Positions 14,816 through 23,529 of a stretch of 40,126 nt of DNA are shown in pieces. A model generated the notes under the pieces. It was not told where the DNA came from. It worked only from the letters and a program-made list of their open reading frames with translations, and did no database searches. The stretch covers positions 1 to 40,126 of IMG/VR virus record IMGVR_UViG_3300043568_000184, one strand, 5' to 3'. Source of the stretch: a virus. How positions within the stretch are numbered: the first letter of the stretch is position 1; each line of letters starts with the position of its first letter. A program made the position numbers and the translations under genes.

Positions 14816-15268
14816 TTACTTACTTCTTTGTGACTTTTTTATTGTATTTTTTACTGCTTTTGCACTTGGAATATACTTAGGCATAGAACCACCTGTGCCT
14901 GCAGGTCGCTTTTTAGGATTAGACTTACCTGCACTTGTAACTCCTACTTTGCCACCAGCGCGTTGTTCGTTGCGCTTTTTACGTGCAGCCAAAACTTCTT
15001 TGTGCATAGAGTAACGAGGTGTTTCACCTTTTACTTTTACACCAGTACTTGATTTGCTAACTTTATCTGCACTGGTATTAACTTTAAGTGGAGCGTACTT
15101 TGCAACTACTTTATTGTTTGCATCACGCTTAGCGTTATATGATTCACGTTGATTCATATCACCCATTTGTTTATCAGTCTTGCTACCACGTGGAGCCTTT
15201 GGCTTTTCTACTGGCTTACGTGGCTTTGGCTTGGCCATTACCTTTGGCTTTACTGGTTTCATTGCCAT
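14816..15268 (-). CDS. Lys/Pro-rich basic protein (150 aa)
   Basis: The sequence is low in complexity, with repeated KPKPRKP-like units at the N-terminus and a C-terminus KYIPSAKAVKNTIKKSQRSK. It resembles H1-type histone tails in composition, but I see no folded domain. It is in the run of basic proteins in the late operon and begins just after the 50-aa Cys-containing gene. The function is unknown. Confidence 0.6.
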   Translation of the reverse strand: MAMKPVKPKVMAKPKPRKPVEKPKAPRGSKTDKQMGDMNQRESYNAKRDANNKVVAKYAPLKVNTSADKVSKSSTGVKVKGETPRYSMHKEVLAARKKRNEQRAGGKVGVTSAGKSNPKKRPAGTGGSMPKYIPSAKAVKNTIKKSQRSK

Positions 15269-15269
15269 G

Positions 15270-15422
15270 TTACTTACCCTTCTTGGTTGACTTAGGCATA
15301 GCAGGAACTGCTGGTACCTTAGGCATGTTGTAGTTTACTTTGTCAATACCTTTGTAAGAGCCTGGCATCTTAGGCATTTCGTGCTGGTAGTTCTTGTGAT
15401 TGCATCCACATGTTGCACACAT
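15270..15422 (-). CDS. Small CxxCxC protein (50 aa)
   Basis: The frame runs from ATG 15422 to TAA 15270-15272, fitting exactly between its neighbours with only one or two bases on each side. The product starts MCATCGCNHKNYQH, a compact possible metal site, and continues with MPK-type repeats (MPKMPG, MPKVPA, MPKSTKK). A basic C-terminus matches the surrounding Lys-rich proteins. No family is recognised. Confidence 0.6.
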   Translation of the reverse strand: MCATCGCNHKNYQHEMPKMPGSYKGIDKVNYNMPKVPAVPAMPKSTKKGK

Positions 15423-15424
15423 AA

Positions 15425-15865
15425 TTATTTACCGTACTTCTTTATATATTCATTAAGGGTCATGCCTGATTTTTTAGCAGCAGACTTTTCCCACTGATTC
15501 TTAATGGTAATCATTTTTTGCTGACGTGCTTTATCGTTAGCACGTAACTTTGCATAACCAGCACCAACAGCAACAGCACCACCAGCAGCCTTAGTCTTAG
15601 GGGACTTGGCTACTTTCTTTGCATCTGATGCTAGAGTACGCTTTACTGGGGCAGATGGCTTAACCTCTTGACCAGTTCTAAAATCATATACCTTTGCTTT
15701 GGCACCTTGATTAGGTAAACCCTTACCTGCTGGATGCTTCTTCATGGCCTCTTGTTTAGACATGGATGGCTTCTTTGGCTTACCGCCTCTACTGCCTCCG
15801 CCACCACCGGAACCACCGCTTCCGCGACCGAAGCCGCCACCGCCACCTGGAGTTTTACTAGGCAT
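15425..15865 (-). CDS. Gly- and Lys-rich basic protein (146 aa)
   Basis: The N-terminus is a flexible Gly/Ser/Arg stretch (residues about 5-30), followed by basic, partly helical sequence (KQEAMKKHPAGKG, DAKKVAKSPKTKAAGG) and a C-terminal helix ending LNEYIKKYGK. The composition suggests nucleic-acid binding or disordered packing within the virion. ATG 15865 overlaps the stop of the next gene upstream. Confidence 0.6.
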   Translation of the reverse strand: MPSKTPGGGGGFGRGSGGSGGGGGSRGGKPKKPSMSKQEAMKKHPAGKGLPNQGAKAKVYDFRTGQEVKPSAPVKRTLASDAKKVAKSPKTKAAGGAVAVGAGYAKLRANDKARQQKMITIKNQWEKSAAKKSGMTLNEYIKKYGK

Positions 15866-16629
15866 TATTTACCTGCCTTGGTTGCCTTTTTAGCAGCAGC
15901 CTTCTTATTAGCAGCACGAGTAGCAGCAGCCTTAGCGTTACGCTCTAGTCTTGCCTTCTCTGCAGCCTTAGCATTCTTTGCACGAGTAGCAGCACCTTGT
16001 AATCCACTAGCCTTTTTCTTGCTAGCAGCAGCAACTGCTTGCTGTGTGCTACGCATCTCTCCTGCTTTTTGAGCACGAGTGGACATGTTCTTTGCAGCAT
16101 CACCGTAGTACTTTGCGGTACCCTTTACCTTAGAAACACCACTTGCCACCTTTGCACCAGTAGCAACTGCACGACCAGCACGAACCGCTGGAATAAGAGA
16201 TGCAACTGTCAAAGCACGATTTGTGCGCTTTTCAAATTCTGCCTTGCGCTTTTCGTTAGCGGCTTTATTAACAGTAATTTTTCCACCAGTACGAGAACCC
16301 ATAGTTACGGTTTCATTTGATGTTGGCTTAGTTGACTTGGTTGCAGTGCCGGAACGTGGGGCCATACCAGCACCAGTACGAGAAGGCTTTGACTGTGCAA
16401 CAGTCTTCATTGGAATGCTCTTTTTCGGTAGAGTTCTAGCAACAGTACGACTAGAATCTTTCATGGGTGCAGGTGCACTAGCACCGTAAAAACGACGCAA
16501 TGCTTCACGCATCTTAGGGTCACTTGAACTACCGTACTTTTCTAGGGCAGCCTTTTTGGAACCTGCATCACGAAGTTTCTGGATGTATGATTCAGAAACC
16601 TTAATATCTTTTCTTGGTTTGTATGCCAT
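15865..16629 (-). CDS. Ala/Lys-rich histone-H1-like protein (254 aa)
   Basis: The N-terminal 50 residues look folded (SESYIQKLRDAGSKKAALEKYG, then KMREALRRFYG). The rest is low-complexity Ala/Lys/Arg, with a possible hydrophobic patch TVASLIPAVRAGRAV and an AAKKATKAGK end, as in H1-like bacterial proteins. It heads the basic block in transcription order. DNA condensation in the capsid or host chromatin interference are possibilities; neither is shown. Confidence 0.6.
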   Translation of the reverse strand: MAYKPRKDIKVSESYIQKLRDAGSKKAALEKYGSSSDPKMREALRRFYGASAPAPMKDSSRTVARTLPKKSIPMKTVAQSKPSRTGAGMAPRSGTATKSTKPTSNETVTMGSRTGGKITVNKAANEKRKAEFEKRTNRALTVASLIPAVRAGRAVATGAKVASGVSKVKGTAKYYGDAAKNMSTRAQKAGEMRSTQQAVAAASKKKASGLQGAATRAKNAKAAEKARLERNAKAAATRAANKKAAAKKATKAGK

Positions 16630-16641
16630 TATTTTTCCTTG

Positions 16642-16908
16642 TTAAAGCGCACTGCCGTACGCATGTCCTGTCTTATCGCTTACATCCATAGCCTTGCGAA
16701 TCTTATCTGTAGATGTTCCTTCAGGCTGTATACCTTGAGCACGAGCATCACGGTATAACTTTAGTTCGTTGTTCCACTTCTTGTTAGTCCAACCATTGTT
16801 AACCAGTTCGCCATTAGCGTCACCAGTTGACATCTGTATGTTTGATGCCCTTAGGCAATCACCCCAGGAGTCGTGGTCTTGGGTGGGACATCCGCTTCTA
16901 CAAGCCAT
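16642..16908 (-). CDS. Small Cys-motif protein (88 aa), MACRxGCPTQD type
   Basis: The product starts MACRSGCPTQDHDSWGDCL and ends in a soluble helical part with KLYRDARAQGIQPEGTS and AMDVSDKTGHAYG. Proteins with this N-terminus are familiar from actinophage genomes and have no firm function. It overlaps the end of the glycosyltransferase gene by 11 bases, and AAGGA precedes the ATG at a good distance. A 31-aa relative lies at 17988-18083, on the other side of the glycosyltransferase. Confidence 0.75.
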   Translation of the reverse strand: MACRSGCPTQDHDSWGDCLRASNIQMSTGDANGELVNNGWTNKKWNNELKLYRDARAQGIQPEGTSTDKIRKAMDVSDKTGHAYGSAL

Positions 16909-17965
16909 TCTTATAGTCCTTCGCAGTTTGAGTCATAATGAACTCATAGTTTTTAACTAGACGTTCATTGTTAGGATTAAGTTCAACTGCTTTACGTGCG
17001 TATCTTTTAGCAGAACCTTTCTTGCCAAGGTTCCAACACGCAAGAGAGAGCAAGTCGTACATTCTCCATGGCATTGATTGGTCAGCCACATAATGTTTAT
17101 ATGACTCAAGGGAAAGTTCTTCTACTTTAATTGCTGCTTGATAGCAGTGGTTCCACATCTTACGTTCGTAATAGTAGAAAGCCAAAGGCATCCAAGCCTC
17201 TAGGTCTAGTGGTGCTTCTTCAACATTACGTTGATACCAGTAAAGACCTTCACGTTCATTACCAAGTTTACAGTATGCCTCACCCACGGCTCGCCATGAC
17301 TGGGCAAGTTCAACATTCCAACCACCAGTTTGAAGTTCTAACTTCTTACCATGGTTAATAATTTCTTGCCACATACCCTTAAAGTAATACTCACGGATAA
17401 GATAAACCAACATGCGATGGTTGTCCGGTTCCTCAGCATGACCTAGTTCTAGTAGGTGCAAGTACTGACCACGAGACTTATCATCATCTGGTTTGTGTGT
17501 AGCAGAAGTCTCAATGACTATTAGTTTCTCTGGTCCATCTGTGTGGATAACCTCATGGCAGGGATAACGCCACCTGTATCCATGTCTAGCATGGACACGA
17601 TTGTTGTTGGCCCAAATGTTTCCTGTATCCCACATTACCCAAGCACGAGTTGTATCAGGCTGCCAAGCCTGTCGTATCTTGTCAAAGAAGTCTGGGTCCG
17701 GAACCTCATCCATGTCAATGGAGACACACACATCCACGTCAGATGGTACTAAATCTAGTGCCATGTTCCGAGCCACATCGAACCTAAAGTCGCTTAGCGT
17801 GGCTCTGTGGGCTTCTACGGAGTACTTCTGGAGTAGGTCGTAGGTGTTATCTTCTGACCCAGTATCTAGGACAACTCGGACATCTGCACCTTTGGTGGCT
17901 TCCACCCATTGTTTAACGTGCTTAGCCTCGTTCTTTGCTATAGCATAGACTGCAATCTTAACCAT
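16898..17965 (-). CDS. Family 2 glycosyltransferase with C-terminal helical repeats
   Basis: The N-terminal GT-A domain shows AIAKNEAKHVKQWVEA, VLDTGSEDNTYDLL and VSIDMDEVPD, the last carrying the DxD metal/nucleotide-sugar motif. The C-terminal half (about 180-340) consists of helix pairs such as SWRAVGEAYCKLGNEREGLY and GSAKRYARKAVELNPNN, typical of TPR repeats. It should transfer a sugar from a nucleotide donor. Its place among virion genes suggests glycosylation of capsid or fibre proteins, but modification of host surface glycans is equally possible. Confidence 0.8.
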   Translation of the reverse strand: MVKIAVYAIAKNEAKHVKQWVEATKGADVRVVLDTGSEDNTYDLLQKYSVEAHRATLSDFRFDVARNMALDLVPSDVDVCVSIDMDEVPDPDFFDKIRQAWQPDTTRAWVMWDTGNIWANNNRVHARHGYRWRYPCHEVIHTDGPEKLIVIETSATHKPDDDKSRGQYLHLLELGHAEEPDNHRMLVYLIREYYFKGMWQEIINHGKKLELQTGGWNVELAQSWRAVGEAYCKLGNEREGLYWYQRNVEEAPLDLEAWMPLAFYYYERKMWNHCYQAAIKVEELSLESYKHYVADQSMPWRMYDLLSLACWNLGKKGSAKRYARKAVELNPNNERLVKNYEFIMTQTAKDYKNGL

Positions 17966-17987
17966 GCTATAATCCTATCATACTACC

Positions 17988-18083
17988 CTATGGTCGTAGT
18001 GACGACCGATTGATTGCTACACCCTTGCAGCAGTCAGCATATGATTCACAGTCCTGAGTTGGACATCCTGTACGACAAGCCAT
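17988..18083 (-). CDS. 31-aa MACRxGCPTQD miniprotein (short paralogue)
   Basis: The frame runs from ATG 18083 to TAG 17988-17990. The product begins MACRTGCPTQDCESYADCC, matching the start of the 88-aa protein at 16642-16908 (MACRSGCPTQD), but ends after 31 residues. AAGG lies seven bases before the ATG, and the gene begins two bases after the collagen-like fibre gene stops. It is either a genuine Cys-rich microprotein or the remnant of a duplicated 88-aa gene interrupted by the glycosyltransferase. Confidence 0.6.
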   Translation of the reverse strand: MACRTGCPTQDCESYADCCKGVAINRSSLRP

Positions 18084-18085
18084 AA

Positions 18086-19325
<1,240 letters not shown>

Positions 19326-19329
<4 letters not shown>

Positions 19330-19556
19330 AGTTCATCCTTAAGATGTAATGTAATATGCTCATCTAAACGCTTTTCAATCCTGTCCACCGTACGGGCAAT
19401 GTCCGGAAGACTTCTACCACCATTAGCCGTAGGCTGGATAGGATATGTCTGTTCTTTAATGTAAGCCTTTAATGGGTTAACAACTAACCACTTGCCTAGT
19501 AAGGCAATAATACCTAGGGCTAATGATACAACGGTCAACGATTCTAACATGCTCAT
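19326..19556 (-). CDS. Small membrane-anchored protein (76 aa)
   Basis: An N-terminal hydrophobic helix (about residues 7-28) is followed by a soluble helical part (IARTVDRIEKRLDEHITLHL) that could form a coiled coil. It lies between capsid and fibre genes. A virion membrane-penetrating or accessory role is possible. The family is not identified. Confidence 0.6.
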
Positions 19557-19804
19557 GTTGTAATCACATCATAGCCAGCAGCCTCAAGGTCATCCTTCTC
19601 GGCTTCAGTTACTGGGTACTCATGTCCACCTAGATAGAAAACATCTGAAGCATCCAAGTCATCTTGCGAAACAAATCTGTCTTCATACCATTGACCGTCA
19701 ATGCGGAAAACAGTTACACCTTGCTTGCGTGTGTACCTAGCAAACAGCCAGTTACCACCCATTGGTCCTTCGTCGACCACTGGTGGTACAAATAGATATC
19801 CCAT
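19553..19804 (-). CDS. Small virion protein downstream of capsid (83 aa)
   Basis: The sequence YTRKQGVTVFRIDGQWYEDRF followed by DLDASDVFYLGGHEYPV matches small proteins seen repeatedly in actinophage structural operons. The sequence is acidic at the C-terminus. It starts after AAGGAAAATA and follows the hairpin at 19835-19866, so it may be expressed less than the capsid. The function is unknown; it may be a head-tail or decoration protein. Confidence 0.65.
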   Translation of the reverse strand: MGYLFVPPVVDEGPMGGNWLFARYTRKQGVTVFRIDGQWYEDRFVSQDDLDASDVFYLGGHEYPVTEAEKDDLEAAGYDVITT

Positions 19805-19834
19805 TATTTTCCTTATATGTTAGAAACATAACCC

Positions 19835-19866
19835 CATCCCTAAACCCGTTATATGATTTAGGGATG
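19835..19866 (-). terminator. Hairpin downstream of capsid gene
   Basis: CATCCCTAAA (19835-19844) pairs perfectly with TTTAGGGATG (19857-19866) around a 12-base loop. On the minus strand it lies just after the capsid stop (19883). No long T-run follows, so it may be an attenuator or an mRNA-stabilising stem that sets capsid levels above those of later genes. Confidence 0.6.
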
Positions 19867-19882
19867 AGATTAGTGTCGCTAA

Positions 19883-20893
19883 TTAAGCAATGCTTGAAGC
19901 AGACTCAATACGGAACAACGCATCCTGACGGTAGATAGCGTGTCCTAGAACACCGTACCAACCGATTGGGCGTTGACGCATCAAGCGGTCAACGACTGGG
20001 CCGATAACCACGTGTGGTTCTTCAGCAACAGCCTCAGCAAGTGCTTGCTGTCCGGCTAGGAATGTGCGGTAAACAGGAATGCTGCTTGCGCCATCGTTAG
20101 CCTTCTTTAGACGAGGAGATTCAATGAAGTATGCACCTTCAAACTGGCCAATTTCGCCAGCCCAGATTGCATCATTGCTCTGGTACTCGTGTGGGTTGCG
20201 CCATGAAGCAGCACCGGTCTCGGCACGAAGGTCATGGGATACTTCTGGGTGAATACCACACCAGTATAGTGAACCCTTGCGACCGTTAGCCTTGTTGGTA
20301 CGCAACTTAGCAACGGCACGACGGATGTCAGCAGCAGATAGTGTGTCATCTGAAGTGATACCTGAAGTTGTTGTTGCGGTTGTTGTACCACCAGTTGCGT
20401 AAAGTACGTTAGTACCTGTTAGCAATGCATCCTGTGCTAGTTCGTCAATGCTATCTGCCATGTTGTAGGCAATGATGTTAGCAACTGCTGGGTCTACGTC
20501 TGCTAGAGACATAAGACCAAGTTTCTTGCTAACAAGAGTAGCATTACCGTATTCGTTAAGAGTAACGGTTACGATATCTGGAGTTGACAGAGCAATTGCC
20601 TCTGGGTCAACTTCTTCAGACAGAACGCTCTTAGCAACTGCCATGTCGTTGTAAATCTGTAGTGCTACAGATGAACCTGGCATTGCCTGACGTGCTGGCT
20701 TCTTGTCTGCTACTGAACGTAGCAATGGGGTGGAGCGAAGTTCAAATTCAATAAGGCGGTCGTATGCCTTCTGAACTAGACCTGCACCGTTGGATGGGGT
20801 GAATGTTCCGACGTTGTTGGCGGACGAATACTGTCCACCACCAAGACCACCATTGGTATTGGCGGAACCACCCGATAAGCCTGTTACAGCCAT
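19883..20893 (-). CDS. Major capsid protein, N4-gp56-like
   Basis: The 336-residue product has a Gly/Ser-rich N-terminus, then YDRLIEFELRSTPLLRSVADKK and TLNEYGNATLVSKKLGLMSL, and ADIRRAVAKLRTNKANG, features of the N4-gp56 family of major capsid proteins with an HK97 fold. The gene follows a scaffold-like gene, as is usual, and has AAGGA six bases before the ATG. Hairpins both before the scaffold gene and after this gene suggest separate control of this pair. Confidence 0.85.
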   Translation of the reverse strand: MAVTGLSGGSANTNGGLGGGQYSSANNVGTFTPSNGAGLVQKAYDRLIEFELRSTPLLRSVADKKPARQAMPGSSVALQIYNDMAVAKSVLSEEVDPEAIALSTPDIVTVTLNEYGNATLVSKKLGLMSLADVDPAVANIIAYNMADSIDELAQDALLTGTNVLYATGGTTTATTTSGITSDDTLSAADIRRAVAKLRTNKANGRKGSLYWCGIHPEVSHDLRAETGAASWRNPHEYQSNDAIWAGEIGQFEGAYFIESPRLKKANDGASSIPVYRTFLAGQQALAEAVAEEPHVVIGPVVDRLMRQRPIGWYGVLGHAIYRQDALFRIESASSIA

Positions 20894-20926
20894 GATTATT
20901 CCTTAGGGGTTAGATTGATTTGCGAA

Positions 20927-21418
20927 TTATTCTGCACCGTTAGCATAAAGAATATTTAACAATTCTTCCTGCGACTGTGCGTTGTTGAGGATGCTAAACA
21001 TATCGTTAACATCATCTGGAGTGTAAGCATTAGATGCTACAGATTCCATTTGTCGTAGTGCAGCAATGTCTTCTGACGCTAAAGCAGTACGAGGTTCTTC
21101 CACTGTAAACCCAAAGACTTCGCCATTATCCTTTAACCATTCACTGATGGATTCAGGTGATTGAACATCACCTGGAATAAATTTGGCAATCTTTGGATTA
21201 ATGCCTTTCTCCGATAGGACTTGGCTAACTGTAGTTTCGCGTTGGAACTTGCGCAAACTTTCCAATTCCGCTTGTAACTCTTTGAGTTGCTTATCCTTCG
21301 CACGTTCTGCACGTCGGACTTTCTTTAACACATCATCAGAACCACGTTGTGGTTCATCTGAGTAGTCATCGAAATCTAACTCATCGTCGTCTAGCCATTC
21401 CTGATTTGTGTTGCTCAT
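20927..21418 (-). CDS. Capsid scaffolding protein candidate
   Basis: The start chosen is the second ATG at 21418 (MSNTNQEW), which has GGGAG nine bases upstream; ATG 21427 is the alternative. The 163-residue product is acidic at the N-terminus (DDDELDFDDYSDE), has a central coiled-coil-like part (KKVRRAERAKDKQLKELQAE), and a C-terminal helical part. This is the usual composition of scaffolds, and it lies directly before the capsid gene. Confidence 0.75.
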   Translation of the reverse strand: MSNTNQEWLDDDELDFDDYSDEPQRGSDDVLKKVRRAERAKDKQLKELQAELESLRKFQRETTVSQVLSEKGINPKIAKFIPGDVQSPESISEWLKDNGEVFGFTVEEPRTALASEDIAALRQMESVASNAYTPDDVNDMFSILNNAQSQEELLNILYANGAE

Positions 21419-21427
21419 CGCAACCAT

Positions 21428-21540
21428 CTCCCTTACATTGTTGTTTGAACGTACACTCTCACTCCTACACAGGGGTATGTAGGTTGGTGTGCACTACCGC
21501 TCTAATACTCGTTGGGGGCGGTCAATCCAACGAGAGTTTA
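21428..21540 (-). promoter_or_regulatory. Leader region with two hairpins before scaffold/capsid genes
   Basis: This is one of the few gaps in the late operon. On the minus strand CTCGTTGG/CCAACGAG (21534-21527 with 21515-21508) forms an 8-bp stem just after the 371-aa gene, and CCTACA/TGTAGG forms a smaller stem nearer the scaffold start. It may hold a terminator for the internal proteins plus a promoter or mRNA-stabilising stem for scaffold and capsid. No clear -10/-35 pair was identified. Confidence 0.45.
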
Positions 21541-22656
21541 TTATATTTGTTTCTTGCGACCTAGCGAACCAGAGGTGATACCAGACTGTCCACCAAACTG
21601 TGCACGAGCCTGCGACTCAAGACGCTTGCGTGTCTTGGATGTCTGACCAAGTAGTGCTTCGCTTTCAAGTTCTGTTTGCAAGTCAGTAGCAGATGTAGTA
21701 TCACCAAACATACGCTGTGTTTCTGCAATACCAGTACCTGCGTTACGTTGGTATTCAGCAAGTGCTTGGAATCCCTGACGTGCAGTAGCACGTGTGACAC
21801 CCTTCTCTTGCAATGCTTGAGCACCAAGAACCGATACAACTCCTGCTTGTCTAGCCTCAACACCAATCTCAGAACGTATGATACGGTTCTCAAGTTGTCC
21901 AGGTGTTTCTTTGGTTAGCACTGCTTGAATTAAATCTTCTTGCTTTAGGCTAGGGAACTGCTCTTTAAGACCAGCAAGTACTTGGTCATCTAGAGCACTA
22001 ACTCTGCTGTATGCACTAGCAATTCGGTCAGTAACTTCATCAAGAGATACATCATTACCAACAAGGGTTCCATAGTTCTCTACTGTTCCAAGACTAGACA
22101 TACCCATGCGACTCATTAGGCGAGAGTATGCTTCTCTTCCTGTTTCGTATTCTGCAATCTTTGGAACGTAAACTGCTTCACCAGCATCACGTCGTCTGTC
22201 AAGTTCAAAGATGCCCTTGAATCTTTCGTTAAACTGTGGTGGTGTTTCGCCATTTTGAATCATTAAGTCAAGGATGTCATTGGTATCAAAGCCAACAGTT
22301 AAACGTGGCTTTGCTGCTTCAAATAACTGGTTAATCCATCCATCATTTTCTGCACCAGGAAACACGGTCTTTAGTGTGCTTCTGAATACTGCACTAGCAT
22401 CAGCAAGAAAGTCTGCTTGCTCTGCTGCTTTTTCTTCGGCAGCAATGCGTCGTGCAATTTGCTCTGGAGTTTGAGTTGGGTCTTCAGTAAGTGCTTCATC
22501 AACTGCTAGACCAGTATTAACACCTGGAGGTGGTGTTGTAGGGGGCTTTTTTTTCTTTTTCTTTTTGTCATCCGTTGTCAGTGGATTACGAGGAGCAATA
22601 GGTTTTGGTGCATCTTTACTTTGGGTCTTTGCACCAGGACCGCCACGAGGAGCCAT
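21541..22656 (-). CDS. Internal virion protein candidate (371 aa)
   Basis: The N-terminus is disordered and basic, with a run of seven Lys followed by Pro-rich sequence, encoded by an A-rich tract (22547-22566). The remainder is helical (IARRIAAEEKAAEQADFLAD, LENRIIRSEIGVEARQAGVV, TARQGFQALAEYQRNAG), with an Arg/Lys C-terminus. It follows two other proteins of similar style in the morphogenesis block. An ejected or internal head protein is the best guess. No family is recognised. Confidence 0.55.
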   Translation of the reverse strand: MAPRGGPGAKTQSKDAPKPIAPRNPLTTDDKKKKKKKPPTTPPPGVNTGLAVDEALTEDPTQTPEQIARRIAAEEKAAEQADFLADASAVFRSTLKTVFPGAENDGWINQLFEAAKPRLTVGFDTNDILDLMIQNGETPPQFNERFKGIFELDRRRDAGEAVYVPKIAEYETGREAYSRLMSRMGMSSLGTVENYGTLVGNDVSLDEVTDRIASAYSRVSALDDQVLAGLKEQFPSLKQEDLIQAVLTKETPGQLENRIIRSEIGVEARQAGVVSVLGAQALQEKGVTRATARQGFQALAEYQRNAGTGIAETQRMFGDTTSATDLQTELESEALLGQTSKTRKRLESQARAQFGGQSGITSGSLGRKKQI

Positions 22657-22659
22657 AAC

Positions 22660-23529
22660 TTAAAATCCCATCGAACGAATCATAGAGGTACCTAGTTCGG
22701 CTGCTTCTCTTTTTGCAGCAGATGTCTTACCGTAACGTGAATCGTTACGTAACATCTTTCTGAATTCACCTAGGTTCATGATTCCCTTTGAGTCATTGAT
22801 TGCTTTTTGAATAGTGTCATCAGTTAACTTAATGTTATCTGAGACATCCTCAAATGTATCAGCCATCATTTGGATATATGGATTAGCCAAGTCACGTACA
22901 GTAAGACTAGCATCTTCTGCTAGACGTGGAGCAAAGTTAGCGTACAATGCCTGAGCATCCTTGCGGTACTTTGTTAGTAGGTCTTCTTGACGAGCCTTAC
23001 CAGCAAGAACATCAATTGAGTTTCTTGCAATTTCTGAAGGAGTCTTAAAGATACCCATGTCAGCAGAGTACTTGTTTAAGACTGCTACAGTATCCCCAAC
23101 TTTGCCACCAAACTTAACATTTGGATTAGCCTTAAGAGAATCCTTAACTACCTCTGCAACAAACTGCTTGACGTAGGTATCTACATCTGCACCCTGAACA
23201 CTGGAACTTGTAGTACCAGCAGCAGTAGTTCTACTTGAAGAACTACCACCGTAAGCCTTTAGGAATGCATTGATTCCTTTCAAGAACTCACTCTTAATCT
23301 TTGCATTAGGCATAAAGCCTAGAGCATCAAGTAGTTCTTTTTCGATAAGAGCATCTGCTGCTGCCTTGTTGTAGGTTGCAGGAAGAGTTCTAGATACAGT
23401 TGTTTTGCGACCAGTACCGGTTGTTGCAGTAGGAACCACACCAATTGGCATATCACCAAATGGATTTATTTCTCCAGATGAAGTGGTTGTTGTGCCACGG
23501 TCTTCTCTTTGGTTTGGTGTTTCAACCAT
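22660..23529 (-). CDS. Internal virion protein candidate (289 aa)
   Basis: The N-terminal 60 residues are Thr/Gly-rich and probably flexible. The rest is helical with motifs such as AADALIEKELLDALGFMPNA and AEVVKDSLKANPN. ATG 23529 overlaps the stop of the 1877-aa gene, so the two are coupled. Placement between the giant protein and the capsid genes suggests a partner in the internal or ejection complex. The family is unknown. Confidence 0.55.
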   Translation of the reverse strand: MVETPNQREDRGTTTTSSGEINPFGDMPIGVVPTATTGTGRKTTVSRTLPATYNKAAADALIEKELLDALGFMPNAKIKSEFLKGINAFLKAYGGSSSSRTTAAGTTSSSVQGADVDTYVKQFVAEVVKDSLKANPNVKFGGKVGDTVAVLNKYSADMGIFKTPSEIARNSIDVLAGKARQEDLLTKYRKDAQALYANFAPRLAEDASLTVRDLANPYIQMMADTFEDVSDNIKLTDDTIQKAINDSKGIMNLGEFRKMLRNDSRYGKTSAAKREAAELGTSMIRSMGF

